Below are positions 1 through 6,505 of a stretch of DNA of 14,735 nt, one piece after another. Each line of letters begins with the position of its first letter. Positions within the stretch are counted from its first letter, which is position 1. The notes beneath the pieces are model-generated. The model was given only the letters and a program-made list of their open reading frames with translations, was not told where the DNA came from and did no database searches. Position numbers and translations under genes: made by a program. The DNA is taken from positions 1 through 14,735 of the forward strand of contig CANHXV010000033.1 in the NCBI GenBank assembly GCA_947464665.1, given 5' to 3'. This DNA comes from Comamonadaceae bacterium (GTDB lineage Bacteria; Pseudomonadota; Gammaproteobacteria; Burkholderiales; Burkholderiaceae_C).

Positions 1-1638
1 CGGACGCCTTGGAAAGCCGATGACATGGAAGCCTTTGGCTTCATGTTCAATTTGGCGCAATCGCTTGGCTCAGAAACGGTGGCGTGGTTAAAGCCAACGC
101 TGCTTGGACAAACAGACAATGGTGCGGCCCTGTTGCCGTATTGGCTTGGTGCTTGGGCCATTCAATTGGCGCCCAAGGGGCTGCCCATTGACACTGCCGC
201 ACAATTGCCCTTTATTGCCTTGCTGAGCCTCACGCTGGCTGCCACTTGGTATGGTGTTTACGCACTTGCACGCACACCGGCGGCACAACCCGTGAGCTTT
301 GCATTTGGCGGTGAAGCCAAACCAGCAGACTATGCGAGGGCTATTGCTGATGGCGGATTGCTTGCATTGCTTGCTTGCTTGGGCTTGGCCAGACTTTCAC
401 ACGAAGCCACCCCCGCACTCGCACAACTTTCTTTTTCTGCTTTGCTCTTTTTTGCGTTGGCCAACTTGGCTCGCAAAAGGATGGCCTCGCTTTTCTGCGC
501 TGCACTTGCCATCTTTGGCCTGGCGCTTTCAGGCGCACCCGCACTGGCAATTCTTTTGGGAGCAGGCGGCGCCATTGTGATCGCTTTGGATGCAGGCCAG
601 CCACACTCTATGCGCGTTCGAAAAGTCGATGTGGCTTGGGTCTTGATCTTCTGCCTTGCTGCTGCAGCCATCAGCAGTGGCTTGGACTTGTGGCGATGGC
701 GTATTGCGTCTTCTCATTTGTTTGAAATCAAGGCCATGGCGCGTTTGCTTTTGTGGTTCACATGGCCTGCTTGGCCCTTGGCTCTTTGGACACTTTGGCG
801 TTGGCGATATCAACTCAAAAGTTTTTCGACCAATCCCCATTTGTCTTTGCCGCTTTGGTTTGTGTTTGTTGCCATCGCCACTACATGGATGTCGGGTTTG
901 AGTGATCGTGCGCTGCTGATCAGTTTGCCTGCATTGGCCACATTGGCCGCATTTGCATTGCCCACTTTGAAACGCAGCGTCAGTGCTTTCATTGATTGGT
1001 TTACCTTGCTCTTTTTCAGTGTGGGTGCTCTGATCATTTGGACGGTCTGGCTTTCCATGCAAACTGGCTTTCCAGCACAACCTGCCATCAACGTGGCCCG
1101 ACTTGCGCCAGGTTTTATTCTCCAGTTCTCTATGACGGCCTTCGTCATCGCAATCTTGGCAACACTGGGTTGGGCCAGCCTCGTGAGATGGCGCGCCGGC
1201 AGGCATCGTTCCGCCCTTTGGAAGAGCATGGTGCTGCCTGCCAGTGGTGCTGTTTTGTGTTGGCTTTTGGTCATGACACTTTGGCTGCCTTTGCTTGATT
1301 TCGGTCGAAGCTACGCACCCCTAGTCAACAAAGTCCGTAGCATGATGGGCGCAACAGACTGTGTTCATTACCATGGATTGACCAAAGCGCAAGGCGCAGC
1401 ATTTCAATTTCATGGCAATCTCAAACTGATCCCAATTGCAACGCGCGCTGAAAACAAATCGACAGACTCAAGCCAATGTGCTTGGCTTATTGTCGACACG
1501 CAGGCACTTGCAACATTCAACCAAGATGTGGATGCCAGCGGCTGGACACAACACGCCACAGTGCGCCGCCCATCAGACAACAACGAAGACATTGTCTTGT
1601 TCAGAGCCCTGTCGACCCCTGTCACTGCCAAACCCTGA
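1..1638 (+). CDS. GT39/ArnT-like membrane glycosyltransferase, 5' partial
   Basis: The reading frame is open from the first base of the window, so this is the C-terminal 545 residues of a longer protein; the first in-window ATG (25) is not a convincing start because the upstream codons (RTPWKADD) continue the homology. The motif order, an acidic ADDMEAFG stretch followed by LKPTLLGQTDNGAALLPYWLGAW, resembles the early part of family-39 (ArnT/PMT-type) glycosyltransferases, in which an Asp/Glu in the first periplasmic loop precedes a 'P.L.YWL' helix. Roughly ten hydrophobic segments follow, then a soluble C-terminal domain of about 100 residues (after LWLPLLDFGRSY), probably periplasmic. Such enzymes move a sugar from a polyprenyl-phosphate donor to lipid or protein at the outer face of the inner membrane. 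The family call rests on topology and motif style; donor and acceptor are unknown. A MATE exporter gene follows after 14 bp, suggesting co-transcription. Confidence 0.6.
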   Translation, partial: RTPWKADDMEAFGFMFNLAQSLGSETVAWLKPTLLGQTDNGAALLPYWLGAWAIQLAPKGLPIDTAAQLPFIALLSLTLAATWYGVYALARTPAAQPVSFAFGGEAKPADYARAIADGGLLALLACLGLARLSHEATPALAQLSFSALLFFALANLARKRMASLFCAALAIFGLALSGAPALAILLGAGGAIVIALDAGQPHSMRVRKVDVAWVLIFCLAAAAISSGLDLWRWRIASSHLFEIKAMARLLLWFTWPAWPLALWTLWRWRYQLKSFSTNPHLSLPLWFVFVAIATTWMSGLSDRALLISLPALATLAAFALPTLKRSVSAFIDWFTLLFFSVGALIIWTVWLSMQTGFPAQPAINVARLAPGFILQFSMTAFVIAILATLGWASLVRWRAGRHRSALWKSMVLPASGAVLCWLLVMTLWLPLLDFGRSYAPLVNKVRSMMGATDCVHYHGLTKAQGAAFQFHGNLKLIPIATRAENKSTDSSQCAWLIVDTQALATFNQDVDASGWTQHATVRRPSDNNEDIVLFRALSTPVTAKP

Positions 1639-1652
1639 GCGCGAATTACGGC

Positions 1653-2993
1653 ATGTTTGAATCGCGCACTATCATTCGCCACTCTGGTACGGTTTTAGTG
1701 GGGCAATTGGCAGTGATGGCTTTTGGTGTTGCAGACACCCTGATTGCTGGACACTACAACGCTTCTGCCCTGGCGGCTTTGTCGGTGGGTTCGGCCATTT
1801 ACATCAGCATCTATGTAGCCTTGAATGGATTGATCACGGCGCTGCTACCGGTTTGGGCAGAACTTCGCGGCGCTGGGTCGCATGTGGCGCTGGGTCAATC
1901 CGTGCGTCAGGCCTTGTACTTGTGCCTGTTGGTCAGTCTGTTGGGTACTTTGGCCCTGCTGTTTCCCGATCCTTGGTTGAATGCCACTGGCGTGCCTGCA
2001 GTTTTGCAAAATGATGTGCGAGACTACCTTCAGGTTCTGGCAATAGCGGTTGGCCCTTCTCTGCTGTTTCGAATGTATTCAACACTGAACCAAAGCCTGG
2101 GAATGCCGCTTTGGGTCACGGCACTTCAAATCGCTTCTTTGGGCATCAAAATTCCCCTTTCCATGTGGTTCACCTTGGGTGGCTGGGGCATTCAAGCGCA
2201 AGGCCTCGTTGGCTGCGCGTGGGCTACTTTGGTCGTTAACACTTGGCTCATGTTGATGGGCCTTTATTTTTTGCGCTACCAAAAGGTTTATCAAGAATTC
2301 AAACTATGGGAGCCGTTGGAAGCGCCCGACTGGAAAATGATCCGCGCGTTTTTGCGCTTGGGCGTACCTGCAGCATTGTCTGTGATGGTGGAAGTCACTG
2401 CCTTCGCCATGATGGCGCTGTTCATCTCTAGGCAAGGAGTGATCGCATCAGCCAGTCACCAAATTGCATCTAGCATTGCAACTTTGCTGTACATGGTGCC
2501 ATTGTCACTTGGGATCGCTTGCAGTGCTAGGGTTGGCTATTGGATTGGTGCCAACAAACCACTTCATGCAGAAAAAGCAGCCCATACGGGGTTGAAGTTA
2601 ACTTTGGCACTGGCCTTGCTGCTGAGCTGCGCGTTGGCTTTTGGCAAGGATCCTTTAGCAAGCTTATTTTCAACTGATGCCGCGGTCATCTTGGCTGCAA
2701 GTTCAGTGCTGGGATGGGTTGCGCTTAACCATGTGGTCGACGCCCTTCAAGCTGTGTGTGCATTCATATTGAGGTGTTACAGAATGACACTTCTGCCCTT
2801 GTTCATTTACAGCATCATGTTGTGGGGTGTTGGTCTTTGGGGTGCTTATGTTTGGGCGTATCATGGAATTGGCCCTTTGAGCAGCCGTCCTGAGGTCAGT
2901 ACTTTTTGGGCTGCCAGCAGTTTTGCATTGAGCATTGTGAGTTTGGCTTTTGTTGCACTTGTTCTGTGGATTGCCAAACAGCGCAGAACATAA
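1653..2993 (+). CDS. MATE family efflux transporter
   Basis: This encodes a 446-residue polytopic inner-membrane protein with about twelve hydrophobic helices, the usual length for NorM/DinF-type MATE antiporters. The first helix region (VLVGQLAVMAFGVADTLIAGHYNASALAALSVG) carries the family pattern of a Gln in helix 1, an Asp in 'ADT', and 'G..NA.ALAA.S'. A related pattern recurs after the midpoint (LRLGVPAALSVMVEVTAFAMMALFISRQG), as expected for the two six-helix halves. MATE proteins export cationic drugs or metabolites in exchange for Na+ or H+. The frame is open further upstream, to about 1476, but that stretch overlaps the preceding gene and has soluble, non-MATE character; ATG 1653 puts the first helix at the N-terminus. 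No strong Shine-Dalgarno is visible, so translation may be coupled to the upstream gene. Substrate unknown. Confidence 0.85.
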   Translation: MFESRTIIRHSGTVLVGQLAVMAFGVADTLIAGHYNASALAALSVGSAIYISIYVALNGLITALLPVWAELRGAGSHVALGQSVRQALYLCLLVSLLGTLALLFPDPWLNATGVPAVLQNDVRDYLQVLAIAVGPSLLFRMYSTLNQSLGMPLWVTALQIASLGIKIPLSMWFTLGGWGIQAQGLVGCAWATLVVNTWLMLMGLYFLRYQKVYQEFKLWEPLEAPDWKMIRAFLRLGVPAALSVMVEVTAFAMMALFISRQGVIASASHQIASSIATLLYMVPLSLGIACSARVGYWIGANKPLHAEKAAHTGLKLTLALALLLSCALAFGKDPLASLFSTDAAVILAASSVLGWVALNHVVDALQAVCAFILRCYRMTLLPLFIYSIMLWGVGLWGAYVWAYHGIGPLSSRPEVSTFWAASSFALSIVSLAFVALVLWIAKQRRT

Positions 2994-3025
2994 TTTCAAA
3001 ATTTCTTTTTCAAACTAGGAACATC

Positions 3026-3325
3026 ATGATTCTTGAACTAGCAGACATTCGCATCAAAGCGGGCCAAGAGGCTGAGTTTAAAGAGGCCATTGCCCGCGGA
3101 CTTCAGACCGTTGCCTCTAAGGCCAATGGCTTCCAAGGGGCGAAGGTCAATCAAGGGATTGAAAGCCCTGACCGATTTGTTTTGCAAATTTTCTGGGACA
3201 CCCTGGAAGATCACACCATCGGTTTTAGAGAGTCACCGTTATTCACCGAGTGGCGTGCCATCGTGGGTCCTTTCTTTGCGGCGCCGCCAGTGGTTGAACA
3301 TTTTGTGCTGACTTACAAAAGCTAA
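3026..3325 (+). CDS. ABM-fold (antibiotic biosynthesis monooxygenase family) small protein
   Basis: A 99-residue cytoplasmic protein. It opens with a beta-strand (MILELADIRIKAG), then an amphipathic helix (EAEFKEAIARGLQTVASKA), a second strand with GFQGAKVNQGIE, a strand RFVLQIFWDTLEDH, and a short helix with FRESPLFTEWRAIVGPFF. This is the dimeric ferredoxin-like alpha+beta layout of the ABM superfamily (Pfam ABM; YgiN-like). Members include quinol and small-aromatic monooxygenases, heme-degrading enzymes and many proteins of unknown role; nothing here fixes the substrate. ATG 3026 follows an AGGA (3017-3020) at 5 nt, which outweighs an in-frame extension upstream that overlaps the MATE gene. 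It lies 32 bp after the MATE stop and probably shares its transcript. It is convergent with the MarR gene, with a 16-bp gap and no evident terminator. Confidence 0.75.
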   Translation: MILELADIRIKAGQEAEFKEAIARGLQTVASKANGFQGAKVNQGIESPDRFVLQIFWDTLEDHTIGFRESPLFTEWRAIVGPFFAAPPVVEHFVLTYKS

Positions 3326-3341
3326 CTGGCATCTGCCCAAT

Positions 3342-3785
3342 TCAAGGAGCCTCTAATTCATGACCTGCCACCAACTTGGATAGCAATACCATCAGTTGCT
3401 GCGATTCTTCTTGGCTGAGGGGCTTAAGTAAATTTGCTTGAACACGCTCCACGGCTGTTTTCATTTGCAGTGTAGCTGCATGACCCGACGGGGTTAACCA
3501 CAACAGCTTTCTTCGACGATCGATTGGATGCGGTTCTCGCTTGATCCATCCTTTGGTTTCCAAGCGTCCTATGACAGAACCAGATGTCGCAGCATCAAAG
3601 GCAACTCGTCCTGCCAAAGTGATTTGATCAATGCCAGGGATGTCCATCACGGCATTCAAAATGGCAAATTGAACGGGTGTGACATCCTCTTTCGCCAATT
3701 CGGCCATGAACAAAGCCACCGCAATTTGCTGGGCTCGGCGAACCAAATGGCCTGGCGCCTTCGCAAAATCAAAACTCTTGTTCAT
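3342..3785 (-). CDS. MarR family transcriptional regulator
   Basis: A 147-residue winged-helix regulator. From ATG 3785 the order is a dimerisation helix (PGHLVRRAQQIAVALFMAEL, about 11-30), then VTPVQFAILNAV (about 35-46), a helix-turn-helix with recognition helix DAATSGSVIGRLETKGW (about 64-80), and the wing with the family signature PIDRRRKLLWLTPSG (about 87-101). MarR proteins bind palindromes as dimers and release DNA when bound by small, often phenolic, ligands. A TTG at 3821 would extend the protein by 12 residues, but the predicted transcription start lies only a few bases upstream of it, so ATG 3785 is preferred; neither start has a clear Shine-Dalgarno. The gene diverges from the hydrolase-TRAP operon, and a perfect palindrome in the gap is the likely operator for both directions, which makes this the probable local repressor. 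Confidence 0.88.
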   Translation of the reverse strand: MNKSFDFAKAPGHLVRRAQQIAVALFMAELAKEDVTPVQFAILNAVMDIPGIDQITLAGRVAFDAATSGSVIGRLETKGWIKREPHPIDRRRKLLWLTPSGHAATLQMKTAVERVQANLLKPLSQEESQQLMVLLSKLVAGHELEAP

Positions 3786-3805
3786 AGGACTATCATCAAA
3801 GGTTT

Positions 3806-3835
3806 GTGACAGATTCGTCAATTAATAAGTATACT
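3806..3835 (+). promoter_or_regulatory. Proposed sigma-70 promoter for the FAH-TRAP operon
   Basis: GTGACA (3806-3811, 5 of 6 to consensus) is followed after 18 bp by TATACT (3830-3835, 5 of 6). The -10 box lies inside the 14-bp palindrome, so a repressor bound there would block polymerase. Transcription would start about 3842, giving a leader of roughly 45 nt before ATG 3887. Proposed from pattern only. Confidence 0.5.
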
Positions 3836-3838
3836 TAT
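3825..3838. promoter_or_regulatory. Perfect 14-bp palindrome, probable MarR operator
   Basis: ATAAGTATACTTAT reads identically on both strands. It lies in the gap between the divergent MarR and FAH genes and overlaps proposed -10 boxes for both directions, the usual position for a MarR-type operator that represses its own gene and its target. Imperfect outer arms (TCAATT at 3818-3823 and AATTGA at 3842-3847, off-centre by one base) extend the symmetry. The palindrome is seen directly; binding by the adjacent regulator is inferred. Confidence 0.7.
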
Positions 3839-3862
3839 GAAAATTGAACGTGAGTGTGTCAA
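3834..3862 (-). promoter_or_regulatory. Proposed sigma-70 promoter for the marR gene
   Basis: On the minus strand a perfect TTGACA (complement of 3857-3862) is followed after 17 bp by CATAAG (complement of 3834-3839, 4 of 6). The -10 overlaps the palindrome and the -10 of the opposing promoter, so the two promoters should exclude each other. Transcription would start near 3827, which argues against the TTG start at 3821 and for ATG 3785. Confidence 0.5.
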
Positions 3863-3886
3863 ATTGGCTTTAATTGAAAGGTTTTT

Positions 3887-4591
3887 ATGAGCTTTGTTTT
3901 CTCACCCGCCCCCGTGGTCTCCGTGCCCGTCTTGGGCCGTGCTGAACGTTATCCAGCACGCCGCATTTATTGCGTCGGTCGCAATTACGAAGAGCACGCC
4001 AAGGAAATGGGTTTCACTGGGCGCGAGCCACCTTTTTTCTTTTTAAAACCCACTGACGCACTGGTGGTTGTCAACGAAGGCGAGACAGGCCACATGCCCT
4101 ATCCCAGCTTGACACAGAATTTCCATCACGAAATTGAATTGGTTGTTGCCATTGGTAAAGGCGGCCGTAACATCAAAGCAGCAGATGCCGATAAACACAT
4201 CTTTGGTTATGCCGTTGGGCTTGACATGACACGTCGCGATTTGCAAAACGACATGAAAAAGCAAGGACGTCCTTGGTGCATTGGCAAAGCATTTGACCAT
4301 TCAGCCCCTATCGGCCCCATCACACCAATCGAGAAGGCTGGCGATGTAAACCATGCTGAAATTGATCTTCTGGTCAATGGCGCAGTTCGTCAAACCAGCC
4401 ATGTTGCCAAGCTCATTTGGAATGTGGCCGAAACCATTGAACATTTGTCAGCCGCATGGGAATTGCAAGCTGGCGATTTGATTTACACAGGTACCCCTGA
4501 AGGCGTTGCCGCTGTGGTGGCTGGCGATACATTGGTTGGCCGCGTTGCCGGCCTAGGGACTTTGACTGTCAAGGTCGATCCGGCCAAATAA
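3887..4591 (+). CDS. Fumarylacetoacetate hydrolase family protein, probably fumarylpyruvate/acylpyruvate hydrolase
   Basis: A 234-residue soluble enzyme, the usual size of the single-domain FAH family (YcgM/FAHD1/NagK type). It carries the CVGRNYEEHAKEMG segment (29-42), whose His37 and Glu40 match the catalytic His-Glu pair of FAHD1-type enzymes. Metal ligands appear as Glu82 and Glu84 in FHHEIELVVAIG and Asp113 in YAVGLDMTRRDLQ; Lys134 follows in GKAFD, and the TGTPEGV loop (201-207) is intact. These Mg2+/Mn2+ enzymes cleave C-C bonds in acylpyruvates, for example fumarylpyruvate to fumarate and pyruvate at the end of the gentisate pathway. The overall style is closest, from memory, to fumarylpyruvate hydrolases of Burkholderiales; a diketo-sugar-acid hydrolase or oxaloacetate decarboxylase role is not excluded. 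ATG 3887 follows GAAAGG at 5 nt. It is first in an operon with a TRAP transporter under a divergent MarR gene. Confidence 0.82.
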   Translation: MSFVFSPAPVVSVPVLGRAERYPARRIYCVGRNYEEHAKEMGFTGREPPFFFLKPTDALVVVNEGETGHMPYPSLTQNFHHEIELVVAIGKGGRNIKAADADKHIFGYAVGLDMTRRDLQNDMKKQGRPWCIGKAFDHSAPIGPITPIEKAGDVNHAEIDLLVNGAVRQTSHVAKLIWNVAETIEHLSAAWELQAGDLIYTGTPEGVAAVVAGDTLVGRVAGLGTLTVKVDPAK

Positions 4592-4603
4592 TCACAAGAT
4601 ACG

Positions 4604-4626
4604 AAGGGGAGCCAATCCCCTTTTTT
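4604..4626 (+). terminator. Hairpin plus T-run between FAH gene and dctQ (possible attenuator)
   Basis: AAGGGGA (4604-4610) pairs perfectly with TCCCCTT (4616-4622) around the loop GCCAA, and the T-run 4621-4626 follows. It begins 12 nt after the hydrolase stop. The next gene starts only 11 nt after the T-run, with its ribosome site abutting it, so there is no room for a new promoter downstream. It is therefore better seen as a partial terminator or mRNA-processing/stability hairpin inside an operon than as the operon end. Confidence 0.6.
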
Positions 4627-4637
4627 GGGAGTCGACA

Positions 4638-5126
4638 TTGAAAATACTCGAATTGCTGGCCAAGTTTTGCAGCATCGTATCGGGGGCATTGCTCACGTTC
4701 ATTACTTTGATGACGTGCTACAGCCTGATTGGTCGAAACACAACGGGTCAAACCATCGTGGGTGACTTTGAATTGACAGGTGTCGCAACAGGGGCTGCCA
4801 TCGCATTGTTCATGCCAATGTGCCAGTTCAAAAAGGCCAACATCATTGTGGACTTTTTTACATCCAAGGCCAGTGAGGCCACCACTGCCCAACTCGATAG
4901 ATTAGGCGCTTTGTTCATGGCCGCTGCATTTGCCTTGATCGCTTGGCGAACCTACTTGGGCGGCATGAATGCATGGGTTTCGCAATCGGGCTCCATGATG
5001 TTGGGCTTTCCAGAATGGATTGTGTACGCCGCCATGACGCCTCCCTTGGCCTTGAGTGCTGTCATCGCTTTGGCACAAGCCATCGTGGGAGAGAAGTTCA
5101 CAAGTACCGAAGGAGCCTCTGCATGA
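4638..5126 (+). CDS. dctQ: TRAP transporter small membrane subunit (DctQ family)
   Basis: A 162-residue inner-membrane protein with four hydrophobic segments at about 10-32, 45-65, 92-110 and 126-150, the standard DctQ topology. The stretch MPMCQFKKANIIVDFFTSK between helices 2 and 3 matches the conserved 'H/F...I.VD.F' region of the family. DctQ joins with DctM in the membrane to import organic acids delivered by a periplasmic binding protein, driven by the Na+ gradient. The start is TTG 4638, supported by GGGAG at 4627-4631 with 6 nt spacing and by the absence of an ATG before the first helix. Its stop overlaps the dctM start (ATGA at 5123-5126), implying translational coupling. Substrate cannot be read from this subunit. 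Confidence 0.85.
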   Translation: MKILELLAKFCSIVSGALLTFITLMTCYSLIGRNTTGQTIVGDFELTGVATGAAIALFMPMCQFKKANIIVDFFTSKASEATTAQLDRLGALFMAAAFALIAWRTYLGGMNAWVSQSGSMMLGFPEWIVYAAMTPPLALSAVIALAQAIVGEKFTSTEGASA

Positions 5127-6442
5127 GCGCCCTCACACTGTGCTTGATTATTTTTGGTGCCATGCTCATTCTGATGGCCATCAGAGTGCCTATTGCTGTC
5201 TCGATGTTTGCAGCGGGCACCTTAGGCTATCTGATTCAAACGGGTTGGGGTCCTTACTCCAGTTTTCTGAATAACTTGGCCTTCGCGCGATTTGCAAGTT
5301 ATGACCTGTCGGTCATTCCTTTGTTCATTTTGATGGGCCATTTTGCAACCCAAGGTGGCATCAGCAAAGCCTTGTTTCAATTTGCGGCCAGCGTCATGGG
5401 GCGCTTTAAAGGGGGTTTGGCCATGGCCGCCGTTTTGGCCAGTGCCGCCTTTGGCTCCATTTGCGGTTCCTCTGTTGCCACTGCTGCCACCATCACGGGC
5501 GTAGCGTTGCCAGAGATGAAACGACATGGCTACTCTGGTCGATTGTCGACTGGCACTTTGGCAGCGGGCGGTACCTTGGGTATTTTGATTCCCCCATCGG
5601 TCCCTTTGGTCATTTATGCCATCTTGACTGAACAAAACATTGCCAAGCTGTTTGCGGCCGCCATGGTGCCAGGCCTGATTGCCATGCTGGGTTACATGGT
5701 TGCCATCGCTATTTATGTGCGCGTGGTCCCTGGGCAAGCGCCCGAAGTAGATGACGACATTGAGAGATTTTCCTTGGCAGCCCTCGCTGGTATTGCGCCC
5801 ATTGCGACCATCTTTGTGATTGTGTTTGGCGGCATTTACGGCGGTTATTTCACACCCACTGAAGGCGCCGGCGTAGGCGCAGCTTCAACTTTTGTGGCAG
5901 CCTTGCTCAAGCGAGAAATCACTTGGGCCAAGTTCAAGCTTTGCTTTTATGCAACGGCAGAAAGCTCGGCCATGATCTTCATGATTTTCATTGGTGCGGA
6001 TGTCATGAACTCTTCCCTGGCCTTGACACAAGTGCCGAATCAGTTGGCCGAAGTAGTGGGCGGATGGGGGCTCTCACCCTTGATGGTCGTCACGGCCGTC
6101 TTGCTTTTTTATGTGGTGCTTGGCGCCGTCATGGACGAGCTCAGCATGATTTTGCTCACCATCCCCATTTTCTTCCCCATGATCATGGGGCTAGACTTTG
6201 GCATGGCCAAGGAACCCACCGCCATTTGGTTTGGGATCATGGTGCTCATGACCGTAGGATTTGGCATGTTGGCACCGCCGGTGGGTTTGAATGTTTATGT
6301 TGTCAACAGCATGGCCAAGGATGTGCCCATATCTGAAAGTTACAAAGGCGTCATGCCCTTCCTCATCAGCGACACCATCAGAACCACCCTTTTGCTGTTC
6401 TTCCCCGGGATTTCCCTGTGGTTGATTCAGTACGTTGCTTGA
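5123..6442 (+). CDS. dctM: TRAP transporter large membrane subunit (DctM family)
   Basis: A 439-residue polytopic permease, typical DctM length, with a dozen or more hydrophobic helices. Family hallmarks are present: LILMAIRVPIAVSMFAAGTLGY near the N-terminus; FGSICGSSVATAATITGVALPEM around 110-130; the GTLGILIPPSVPLVIYA hairpin around 150-166; and in the second half FTPTEGAGVGA and AMFGMLAPPVGLNVYV-like segments. It forms the transport pathway, using an elevator-type mechanism coupled to Na+. The start is ATG 5123, inside the dctQ stop, with AAGGAG at 5110-5115 placed 7 nt upstream; longer in-frame openings overlap dctQ and do not encode DctM-like sequence. The binding-protein gene follows after 63 bp without a terminator, so the three TRAP parts form one unit. 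Confidence 0.92.
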   Translation: MSALTLCLIIFGAMLILMAIRVPIAVSMFAAGTLGYLIQTGWGPYSSFLNNLAFARFASYDLSVIPLFILMGHFATQGGISKALFQFAASVMGRFKGGLAMAAVLASAAFGSICGSSVATAATITGVALPEMKRHGYSGRLSTGTLAAGGTLGILIPPSVPLVIYAILTEQNIAKLFAAAMVPGLIAMLGYMVAIAIYVRVVPGQAPEVDDDIERFSLAALAGIAPIATIFVIVFGGIYGGYFTPTEGAGVGAASTFVAALLKREITWAKFKLCFYATAESSAMIFMIFIGADVMNSSLALTQVPNQLAEVVGGWGLSPLMVVTAVLLFYVVLGAVMDELSMILLTIPIFFPMIMGLDFGMAKEPTAIWFGIMVLMTVGFGMLAPPVGLNVYVVNSMAKDVPISESYKGVMPFLISDTIRTTLLLFFPGISLWLIQYVA

Positions 6443-6505
6443 TTTGAACCCTCTTTTTCAGGCTTTGTTCCGTTAACATTCAGCCATCATTATTTGGAGA
6501 CATCC

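Noticed and set aside
529..1206. 225-codon minus-strand open frame inside the glycosyltransferase gene
   Set aside because: Its polar, Gln/His/Arg-rich product is what the reverse of hydrophobic helix codons yields; no start signals or family features.
1476..1652. In-frame upstream extension of the MATE gene
   Set aside because: It overlaps the end of the glycosyltransferase gene, encodes Cys/His/Arg-rich sequence unlike MATE proteins, and ATG 1653 places the first membrane helix correctly.
6443..6505. Possible separate promoter or terminator between dctM and dctP
   Set aside because: The 63 bp contain no stem-loop with a T-run and no convincing paired -35/-10 boxes.
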